DNA of 21,655 nucleotides from Chloroflexota bacterium (lineage in GTDB: Bacteria; Chloroflexota; Limnocylindria; Limnocylindrales; CSP1-4), in contig JAJYMP010000413.1 of assembly GCA_021786915.1 (NCBI GenBank), positions 1 to 21,655 of the forward strand, written 5' to 3'. The stretch's first letter is position 1. Each line of letters begins with the position of its first letter. Below, one piece after another: positions 15,850-21,655 of this stretch. A program made the translations under genes and the position numbers. Below the pieces are notes generated by a model. The model was not told the origin of the DNA, did no database searches, and saw nothing but the letters and a program-made list of their open reading frames with translations.

Positions 15850-17235
15850 ATGTCGTTCGCGCCCTGGCCTGCGACCCTGCGCTCCCTGCCCGTCATGGCC
15901 GCGCGGGTCGTCTCCGACGTCGCCGCGGGCAGGACGCCAGTCGCCGCGGTCATCCTCGGCACGTTCACGCTGCGACTCGCCACGGGGATCACCGGGGCGA
16001 TGTTGACCTTCTACTTCGGGCGCTTTGAGCGCCACGGCGGCCAGGTCGTCCAGCCGTGGCACGTCGGGGTGATGGTCGCCCTGTTCTACGCGTCGGAGCT
16101 CATCGGCTCGCCGGTCTTCGGCGTGCTCTCCGATCGCCTCGGCCACCGACGCGTGATGCTGGTGGGCCCCCTGTTCGGCGCCATCGCGGTGGTGATCACC
16201 GGCCTCACCGCCAGCCTGCCGGTCATCGCCCTCACGCGCCTGCTCGAGGGCGGCTCCACCGCTGCGTCCGTGCCCTCGATCCTCGGGTTCATCGCATTCG
16301 CCACCGCCACGAACGAGCTGGCGCGGGGCCGCGCCGTCGCGCGGTTCGAGGCCGCAACGCTGGCGGGGATCCTGTGCGGGTTCGTGGTGGCCGGCCCGCT
16401 GTTCGATCTCCTGGGGCCGCCGGCGTTCTTCCTCAACGCCCTGGTCTACCTGCTCTCCTTCGCGATCTACCGCTCCGGCGTCCGGGGCGACGCGGAGCCC
16501 GCCCCCGCGGCCGCCGCCCACGATCCGGCCGAGGGGCTCCGCCGGTACGCGCGGATCCTCCACGGTCGAGCGGTGTGGCTCCTCGCCCCCACCTGGATCG
16601 CGATCAACGCCACGCTGGGCCTGTTCACGACCCAGACCCTGTTCCAGCTCGTCAGGAGGCCTGACCCCGCGTTCGCCGGCCAGCAGCTCATGGGGGGATT
16701 CGACCCGGCCCATGTCAGCCTCGGCCTCGGCGTCGGGGGGCTGCTCTTCTTCGCGGGCCTCCTGTACTGGGGAGGCCGGTTCAAGAACCTGCGGCGGACA
16801 ACGATCATCTTCCGCGGCATCACGGGCGGGTTCGCCGTCCTGATCGCCGGGGGGATCATCAACCACGCCGGCGGTGCGCCGCTCGCGTTCACGCTGGCGA
16901 TGGTCGTGCTCGGCGGCGCCGGGCTGTTCGTCCTCGCGGGCGCCACGCCCGCAGCCATCGGCCTGCTCGCCGACGTTACCGAGGCGTATCCCGACGATCG
17001 CGGCGCCATCATGGGCCTCTACTCCGTGTTCCTCGGCCTGGGACAGATCACCGGGGCGCTGGTCGGAGGTGAAGCGGCCCAGCGGGCGGGGCTCGACGGG
17101 ATCTTCATCGCATCGCTGGTGCTGCTGACGCTCGCGCTCGTGCCGCTCAGCCACCTGCGGGGCTACGAGCACCGGGTGGGGCAGTCTGCGACACCGACGC
17201 CGGCGGCTGCGCGCGTCGCCTCTCCGGATGCCTGA
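15850..17235 (+). CDS. MFS transporter
   Basis: The 461-aa integral membrane protein has about 12 predicted helices in two halves, split by a hydrophilic loop around residues 215-235 (GDAEPAPAAAAHDPAEGL). MFS motif A is GVLSDRLGHRRV at 91-102, in the loop after TM2. A C-half copy is weak. Later helices include the stretch GATPAAIGLLADVTEAYPDD, as in drug- or sugar-efflux type MFS proteins. The substrate cannot be read from sequence. The start ATG sits 7 bases after a TACCCT box and a 14-bp palindrome. The last eight bases overlap the start of the gamma-glutamyltransferase-like gene, so the transporter may move that enzyme's substrate or product. Confidence 0.9.
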   Translation: MSFAPWPATLRSLPVMAARVVSDVAAGRTPVAAVILGTFTLRLATGITGAMLTFYFGRFERHGGQVVQPWHVGVMVALFYASELIGSPVFGVLSDRLGHRRVMLVGPLFGAIAVVITGLTASLPVIALTRLLEGGSTAASVPSILGFIAFATATNELARGRAVARFEAATLAGILCGFVVAGPLFDLLGPPAFFLNALVYLLSFAIYRSGVRGDAEPAPAAAAHDPAEGLRRYARILHGRAVWLLAPTWIAINATLGLFTTQTLFQLVRRPDPAFAGQQLMGGFDPAHVSLGLGVGGLLFFAGLLYWGGRFKNLRRTTIIFRGITGGFAVLIAGGIINHAGGAPLAFTLAMVVLGGAGLFVLAGATPAAIGLLADVTEAYPDDRGAIMGLYSVFLGLGQITGALVGGEAAQRAGLDGIFIASLVLLTLALVPLSHLRGYEHRVGQSATPTPAAARVASPDA

Positions 17236-18898
17236 GCCCTCCCCCACCCCGGCGACGGCCCCGGCCCGGCTGGCCAGGGGCGCGCGCGGCGCGGTCGTGG
17301 CGCCACACCACCTCGCCACGCAGGCCGGGCTCGCCGTGCTGGCGGCGGGCGGGCACGCGGTCGATGCCGCGATCGCCGCGAACGCCGTGCTCGGCGTCGT
17401 GATGCCCCACGGCTGCGGGCTGGGCGGTGACGCGTTCTGGCTGGTCTGGGACGAGGCGGCCGGCGAGCAGGTGGCGCTCAACGGCTCCGGGCGGGCCCCC
17501 GCCGCAATCTCCGCGGCCCGGCTGCGCGATGCCGGCCTGGAGCGCGTGCCCTTGCGCGGGCCGCTCTCGATCACGGTCCCGGGCGCGGTGCGCTCCTGGG
17601 CAGACGCGCATCGGCGGTGGGGCCGGCTGTCGCGCGACGAGGTGCTGGGACCGGCGATCGAGCAGGCGGTGGCCGGGTTCCCCGCCTGGGACGGGCTGAT
17701 CGGCGCGATCGAGGGCCTCTGGCCGCAGATCGGGGACCAGCCGTGGGCGACCGGGCTGGGCCGCGTGTGGCGGCCCGAGGCCCGGTCCTGGCGCCCGGGC
17801 GAGGTGATCCGCCTGCCGGCGCTCGCGGCGACACTCCAGACGCTGGCAGCCGAGGGCTTCGACGCCTTCTACGACGGCGACCTCGGCGAGCGGATCGCGC
17901 GCGGCCTCGCCTCGGCCGGCGGCCCGCACGCCCTCGCCGACCTCCGCAGCCACCGCTCCGAGTGGGGCGTGCCGATCGCGGCGTCCTATCGCGGCGTGCG
18001 GATCACCTCGCACCCGCCCAACTCCAGCGGGGTCTTCGCGCTGCTCCTCCTCCGCGTCCTCGAGCGGTTCGGCGTGCCCGCGGGGGCCGCGTTCGACGTG
18101 CGGGGCTGGTCCTCTGCAGCCTGGATCCACGTGATGCTCGAGGCGGCGAAGCTCGCGTACGCGGACCGCGACGCGGTGCTCGGTGATCCGGCTGCGTGCG
18201 ACGTGCCGCTCGACGAGCTGCTCTCGGACGCCCACGTGGCGGCGCTGGCGTCGCGGATCGACCGGCGGCGGGCCGATGCTGCGCCGCCGCCGATCCGGAC
18301 CCTGGTGGGCGGAACCGCCTATCTCGCCGTCGTGGACGCTGAGGGGAACGCGGTCAGCCTCATCCAGTCGAACGCCGCGGGGTTCGGCTCCGGCGTGCTG
18401 GACCCGGACACGGGCGTCCACTTCCACGGGCGCGGCGCGTCGTTCTCGCTGACCCCCGGCCACCCCAACCTGCTCGCCCCCGGGCGCCGGCCGGCGCACA
18501 CGCTGATGCCGGGGATGCTGTTCCGCGACGGGGAGCGGCGGCCGTGGGTTGTGGCCGGCTCGATGGGCGGGGACATCCAGCCGCAGATCCACGCCCAGCT
18601 CGTGTCCGCGCTCGTGGACGGCCGGGCCGACCTCGCGACCGCCGTGGTCGCGCCTCGGGTCACGGTGGAGCCCGAGGGCTGGTTCGCGCCGCCCCTCCGC
18701 GTCCTGGCGGACGCCGAGCTGCCCAGCGGCGTAGAGGCGGAGCTCCGGGCGCTCGGGCACCGGCTGGAGCGGGTCCCGTTCGATGGCGCGCTGGGCCACG
18801 AGCACGCGATCGAGCTGGTCGAGGGCGGCCCGGCGGCTGGCGGCTCGCTGGCTGCCATCGCGGACCCTCGCAGCGCGGGGCTGGCCGCGGTCCGCTAG
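17228..18898 (+). CDS. Gamma-glutamyltransferase family protein (cytoplasmic type)
   Basis: This Ntn-hydrolase family makes a precursor that cleaves itself before a Thr, which then acts as nucleophile on gamma-glutamyl or similar amides. The 556-aa protein shows the N-terminal DAAIAANAVLGVVMPH (46-61) and GLGGDAFWLVWD (64-75), and the substrate-binding Arg in NGSGR (Arg89). The cleavage/nucleophile site is GGTAYLAVVDAEGNAVS (361-377), with Thr363 as predicted nucleophile. The later GSMGGDIQPQ replaces the more usual GSPGG. TAYL instead of TTHxS resembles the YwrD-like subgroup. No signal peptide is present, unlike periplasmic GGTs, so it probably acts in the cytoplasm and could be a hydrolase of another acyl-amide. 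The ATG overlaps the MFS stop by eight bases. Confidence 0.92.
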   Translation: MPEPSPTPATAPARLARGARGAVVAPHHLATQAGLAVLAAGGHAVDAAIAANAVLGVVMPHGCGLGGDAFWLVWDEAAGEQVALNGSGRAPAAISAARLRDAGLERVPLRGPLSITVPGAVRSWADAHRRWGRLSRDEVLGPAIEQAVAGFPAWDGLIGAIEGLWPQIGDQPWATGLGRVWRPEARSWRPGEVIRLPALAATLQTLAAEGFDAFYDGDLGERIARGLASAGGPHALADLRSHRSEWGVPIAASYRGVRITSHPPNSSGVFALLLLRVLERFGVPAGAAFDVRGWSSAAWIHVMLEAAKLAYADRDAVLGDPAACDVPLDELLSDAHVAALASRIDRRRADAAPPPIRTLVGGTAYLAVVDAEGNAVSLIQSNAAGFGSGVLDPDTGVHFHGRGASFSLTPGHPNLLAPGRRPAHTLMPGMLFRDGERRPWVVAGSMGGDIQPQIHAQLVSALVDGRADLATAVVAPRVTVEPEGWFAPPLRVLADAELPSGVEAELRALGHRLERVPFDGALGHEHAIELVEGGPAAGGSLAAIADPRSAGLAAVR

Positions 18899-18913
18899 CG
18901 GGTACCGCGATGG

Positions 18914-18919
18914 TATTCT
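18914..18919 (+). promoter_or_regulatory. Possible -10 box (TATTCT) for the zinc-ribbon gene
   Basis: TATTCT in the 88-base gap after the GGT gene would give a leader of about 60 bases ending in a GGAGG Shine-Dalgarno. The -35 is weak. Confidence 0.4.
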
Positions 18920-18986
18920 CGGGCGCGCCGATGGCGGGCTGCGCTCACTCGCACTGCCGCCGGCCGGGCGTGGAGCGGAGGCGCAG

Positions 18987-19259
18987 GTGACATCGAACGT
19001 CGGGCAGAACTACCCGTACACGAGTGAGAGCGACCAGGAGCGGACGGCGTCCGTGGCCTCGCTCCTCGCCGCACGCGCAGACCTTGCCGACAAGCTCAAG
19101 GCGGAGACGACGCCGCTTGACGCGCACGAGCGCTGGTGGGTCTTCAAGTGCCCGACCAGGGGCTGCCGCGGGCTCCTGCACGTGGCGGGCTACGCGGCCG
19201 AGAAGCACGCCCTGTACACGGTCTGCGACGGGACCTGCGGGAAGACCTTCCTGCGCTGA
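18987..19259 (+). CDS. Small zinc-ribbon-like protein, 90 aa
   Basis: I do not recognise a named family. The start is the GTG at 18987, with GGAGG five bases upstream; a longer in-frame extension runs into the GGT gene and is Arg/Ser-rich. The N-terminal half is helical and charged. The C-terminal part holds two Cys pairs, Cys55-x4-Cys60 (FKCPTRGC) and Cys80-x3-Cys84 (TVCDGTC), with 19 residues between, typical of a structural zinc ribbon. Such domains often bind nucleic acid or protein. It lies between the GGT gene and azlC on the same strand; a possible -10 box of its own precedes it, and azlC begins 40 bases later. Function is unknown. Confidence 0.75.
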   Translation: MTSNVGQNYPYTSESDQERTASVASLLAARADLADKLKAETTPLDAHERWWVFKCPTRGCRGLLHVAGYAAEKHALYTVCDGTCGKTFLR

Positions 19260-19299
19260 ACCGGCCGCGCCGCCGCCCGGACCACGCCCGCGTGACCCC

Positions 19300-20145
19300 G
19301 TGAGCGCCGCGTCGCACCCCGTCCCGCGCGATCACCTCGACCTGCGCGCGGCGCGCCGTCGGCTTCTGCTCGACACCTTCGGCATCGCCGTGTCCGTGGG
19401 CGCCTTCGGCCTCGTCTTCGGGCTGGCGGCGAGGGGCGCGAGCTACTCGATCGTCGAGGCGCTCGCGATGAGCACGATCGGCTTCGCCGGAGCCGCCCAG
19501 TTCGCCGTGATCGGCTTCGTGGTGGCAGGCGCGCCGTGGGCGGTCATCGCGCTGCTCACGTTCCTCCTCAACGCCCGACACCTGCTGTACTCAGCCTCGC
19601 TCGCACCGCACCTCCGCCGCCTCTCCTGGCCTTGGCGCGCAGTGATGGCGCACTTCCTGACCGACGAGGCGTTCGCCCTCTCGGCGACTCACTTCCACCG
19701 CCTCGGCCGGGTGGACGTGCCCGGCTACTGGATCGCCGCGCTGCTGGGCGTGTTCGTGCCGTGGAACCTGTGCACGCTCGCGGGCTTCGCGCTCGGCGGC
19801 GCCATCCCCGACCCGTCGCGCTCCGGGCTCGACATCGTGTTCCCGGCCGCGATTGGCGGGCTGGGCATCGGGCTGGTGACCGGCCGCCGCGAGCTGATCG
19901 CCGCCGGGTCGGGCGCGGCCATCGCGGTGGGCGTGTGGGTGGTCGCGTTCCTCGGGCTGGGCGTGCAGGTCGACCGGAGCCTGGGGGTCGTGGTCGGCGG
20001 CCTCCTCGGGCCGCGCGTGGCACTGGCCTTCCCGGACCGCGGCCGGCGGGTCGCGCCGGACTCCGACGTGACCGGCGCGCCCGTGGACCTGGCGCGGGCG
20101 ATCTCGGACGTCGACGCCCTGGACGATGGGGGAGCAGGCGGGTGA
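19300..20145 (+). CDS. azlC: AzlC family branched-chain amino-acid exporter, large subunit
   Basis: AzlC forms a two-component exporter with AzlD (BrnF/BrnE in Corynebacterium), exporting branched-chain amino acids and methionine or toxic analogues. The 281-aa protein has about 7 membrane helices. Hallmarks are GFAGAAQFAVIGF (61-73) and the NARHLLYSASLAPHL stretch starting at Asn91. A hydrophilic tail of about 40 residues follows the last helix. The start is the GTG at 19300, which precedes the DTFGIAVSVGAFG first helix by about 25 residues. The upstream frame is Arg/Pro-rich. The stop overlaps the azlD GTG by four bases (GTGA). Confidence 0.93.
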   Translation: MSAASHPVPRDHLDLRAARRRLLLDTFGIAVSVGAFGLVFGLAARGASYSIVEALAMSTIGFAGAAQFAVIGFVVAGAPWAVIALLTFLLNARHLLYSASLAPHLRRLSWPWRAVMAHFLTDEAFALSATHFHRLGRVDVPGYWIAALLGVFVPWNLCTLAGFALGGAIPDPSRSGLDIVFPAAIGGLGIGLVTGRRELIAAGSGAAIAVGVWVVAFLGLGVQVDRSLGVVVGGLLGPRVALAFPDRGRRVAPDSDVTGAPVDLARAISDVDALDDGGAGG

Positions 20146-20474
20146 GCACCCAGCTGGTCCTCCTCGCCGTCGTCTTCTGGGCCGTCACCTACCCGTCACG
20201 CGCCCTGCCGCTGCTCGCACCGGGCATCGAGCGCCTCCCGCCGCGCGCGCTCGCCTACCTGCGCCTGGTGGGGCCGGCGGTGCTGTGCGCGCTGGCCGCG
20301 TCGTACGCCCTCGTCGCCAAGGCGGCCGACGGCAGCCTCTCGCTCCACTTCGGCGTAGACACCGTGGGCATCCTGGGATGCCTGGCCGTGGTGGCGTGGC
20401 GCCGGAACCTCCTGGCCGGCCTGGTCGCGGGCGTCGCCCTGGTGGCGATCGCGCGGGCCGCGGGGGTCCCCTAG
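20142..20474 (+). CDS. azlD: AzlD family branched-chain amino-acid exporter, small subunit
   Basis: The 110-aa protein has about four membrane helices and the AzlD signature FWAVTYPSRALPLL near the N-terminus, then RLVGPAVLCALAA, and a final WRRNLLAGLVAGVALVAI. It starts at a GTG inside the azlC stop (GTGA) with GGGGGAG about 8 bases upstream, so it is translationally coupled to azlC. AzlD is needed for AzlC transport activity. It ends only 19 bases from the convergent RidA-family gene, and no clear terminator fits in that gap. Confidence 0.92.
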   Translation: MSTQLVLLAVVFWAVTYPSRALPLLAPGIERLPPRALAYLRLVGPAVLCALAASYALVAKAADGSLSLHFGVDTVGILGCLAVVAWRRNLLAGLVAGVALVAIARAAGVP

Positions 20475-20493
20475 CCGCGACCGGGCCGGGGGG

Positions 20494-20910
20494 TCAGGCG
20501 CGCCGGGCCGTCGCCTCGACCTCGACCCGCAGGCTCGGGTGGATCAGCCCCGCCACGAGGACGAGCGTGGCCGCCGGGCGCACGTCCCGGAACAGCACGC
20601 CGTGAACCGCAAGGACGGCGTCGATGTCGGCCGCGTCGACGAGGTACATCCGGGTTCGCACCACGTCGTCGAGCGCGAAGCCCGCCTGGTCGAGCGCGGC
20701 CGCGATGATGCCGAAGGCGGCCCGTGCCTGGGCGCCCGCGTCGCCCGGGTGGAGCGATGCGCCGTCCGGGCCGGCGTCGGTGGTGCCCGAGACCTCGCAC
20801 ACGTCGCCCTCAACGATCGCTCGCGAGTACCCGGCGGCCGACTCCCAGGGCCCGCCCGACGAGATGAGCGTCCGGCCGGACGTCGGCCTCCCGCTCGGGC
20901 CCCTGCTCAC
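20494..20910 (-). CDS. RidA family protein (YjgF/YER057c/UK114) lacking the catalytic Arg
   Basis: RidA proteins hydrolyse reactive enamine/imine intermediates from PLP enzymes. The 138-aa protein has the fold's hallmarks: ISSGGPWESAAGYSRAIVEG (16-35), VSGTTDAG (40-47), QARAAFGIIAAALDQAG (61-77), DVVRTRMYLVDAADID (82-97), and RPAATLVLVAGLIHPSLRVE (111-130). In E. coli RidA the motif reads PAR with Arg105 binding the substrate carboxylate; here the matching residue is Ala114. It therefore belongs to a subgroup unlikely to have classic imine deaminase activity. The start is a GTG at 20910 overlapping the stop of the M20 peptidase gene (GTGA), so the two are translationally coupled and probably act in one catabolic route. 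Confidence 0.85.
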   Translation of the reverse strand: MSRGPSGRPTSGRTLISSGGPWESAAGYSRAIVEGDVCEVSGTTDAGPDGASLHPGDAGAQARAAFGIIAAALDQAGFALDDVVRTRMYLVDAADIDAVLAVHGVLFRDVRPAATLVLVAGLIHPSLRVEVEATARRA

Positions 20911-21655
20911 CTCCCGACCCCGGCCTCGCCGGCGCGCCGCTCGCGGGCCCACCTGCGAACCTGCGGGTCGCGCCCGATCGCCGCGATCAGCCCCGCGAGG
21001 AGTGTGGTCCGGGGCACGATCGAGGCGAGCTCGAGGTACTCGCGCGAGGAGTGGTCGAGCCCACCGATCGGCCCCAGCCCGTCGAGCGAGGGCACGCCCA
21101 TGCCCGCGGTGGTGTTGGCGTCGGAGGCGCCGCCAGTGGCGGCATCGCGGAGCTCGCAGCCGATCCGGGCAGCTGTCGAGATCGCCGCGTCGACCAGCCT
21201 GCCCGACCGCTCCAGCTTCTCCATCGGCCAGTGGCGGGCGACCTCCTCGACGGTGATGGCGACGTCGTTGACGGCGCGCGAGGTGGCGCACAAGTCGGTG
21301 ATCGCCGCCTCGACCGCCTCGAGCCCCTCGCGGGTGACCGACCGGACATCGATCTGGAGCGCGCACCGCTCGGCCACGACGTTCGGGCGCGTGCCACCCT
21401 CGATCACCCCCACGTTCACTGTCACGCCCGGCCAGCGACCGTTGAGCGCATGCAGGTCGACGACGAGGCGCGCGGCCTCGAGGATGGCGCTGCGCCCCTT
21501 CTCCGGCTCCACGCCCGCATGCGACGCCTCGCCCTTGAGCGTGACGGCGAGGTCGATCATCCCCTTGCGGCTCGACACGATGTCGCCGTTGGCCCGCGCA
21601 CACTCGAGCACGAGGCAGGCGTCGGCCGATGCCGCCTCGCGGCGGATGTGGGGCG
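20907..21655 (-). CDS. M20 family metallopeptidase, glutamate carboxypeptidase-like (partial, N-terminus outside window)
   Basis: The frame is open at the right window edge, so the first third, including the first metal ligands, is missing. The visible roughly 248 residues begin within the catalytic domain: a LVLE run with its Glu as the expected metal ligand, then GDIVSSRKG. The dimerisation domain follows (KGEASHAGVEPEKGRSAILE, then GGTRPNVV). The C-terminal catalytic part has GGASDANTTAGMGVPSLDGL and the last metal ligand His in LDHSSREY. This pattern is that of carboxypeptidase G2-type enzymes, which remove C-terminal glutamate or cleave related N-acyl amino acids. The substrate is unknown. 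The stop overlaps the RidA-family start. Confidence 0.92.
   Translation of the reverse strand, partial: PHIRREAASADACLVLECARANGDIVSSRKGMIDLAVTLKGEASHAGVEPEKGRSAILEAARLVVDLHALNGRWPGVTVNVGVIEGGTRPNVVAERCALQIDVRSVTREGLEAVEAAITDLCATSRAVNDVAITVEEVARHWPMEKLERSGRLVDAAISTAARIGCELRDAATGGASDANTTAGMGVPSLDGLGPIGGLDHSSREYLELASIVPRTTLLAGLIAAIGRDPQVRRWARERRAGEAGVGR

Noticed and set aside
20475..20493. Bidirectional terminator between convergent azlD and the RidA-family gene
   Set aside because: Only 19 bases are free and no clean stem with a T-tract can be drawn, only G/C-rich partial pairing.

Overview
The window is very GC-rich, gene-dense bacterial chromosome. Genes are tightly packed, with many 4-base ATGA/GTGA overlaps and frequent GTG starts. 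Several genes carry a -10-like TAnnnT box 6-8 bases before the start codon and no Shine-Dalgarno, which points to leaderless or near-leaderless transcripts. The protein set and codon use suggest a high-GC Chloroflexota (Limnocylindria/Ellin6529-like) or possibly an actinobacterium. There is no rRNA or marker gene, so this is an inference. I see no tRNA, rRNA, CRISPR array, prophage, IS element or defence system.

Layout. 1-4274 (minus): a partial TPR-like protein with an acidic low-complexity N-terminus, overlapping an M16 zinc peptidase gene; an AzgA-type purine permease; and an unrecognised 147-aa protein. 4275-4893: about 620 bases without a convincing gene, holding an imperfect long-range inverted repeat and, at its right edge, a leaderless promoter. 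4894-8850 (plus): a pantothenate/CoA operon, coaX-coaBC-panB-panC. 8921-9348 (minus): the remnant of an MFS transporter gene. 9414-11231 (minus): a BioD-like/DRTGG ATPase gene and an unrecognised 201-aa partner gene. 11304-12953 (minus): a Tat-exported lipoprotein of the N,N-dimethylformamidase large-subunit family. 13117-14382 (minus): a Glu/Leu/Phe/Val dehydrogenase, with a terminator behind it and a promoter with a structured leader before it. 14833-15678 (minus): a DegV lipid-binding protein. 15679-15849: a divergent intergenic region with two strong hairpins. 15850-18898 (plus): an MFS transporter overlapping a gamma-glutamyltransferase-like enzyme. 18987-20474 (plus): a small zinc-ribbon protein and the AzlC/AzlD branched-chain amino-acid exporter. 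20494-21655 (minus): a RidA-family protein overlapping a partial M20 glutamate-carboxypeptidase-like peptidase.

How the genes fit together. The only complete pathway module is CoA precursor synthesis. PanB makes ketopantoate, PanC makes pantothenate, CoaX phosphorylates it, and CoaBC makes 4'-phosphopantetheine. panE/ilvC, panD, coaD and coaE must lie elsewhere. Much of the rest concerns amino acids and peptides: GDH, GGT, AzlCD, RidA, and M20 and M16 peptidases. I found no clearly new multi-gene system. The best candidates for uncharacterised biology are the DRTGG ATPase plus 201-aa protein pair, the palindromic region before the MFS-GGT operon, and the inverted repeat before coaX.
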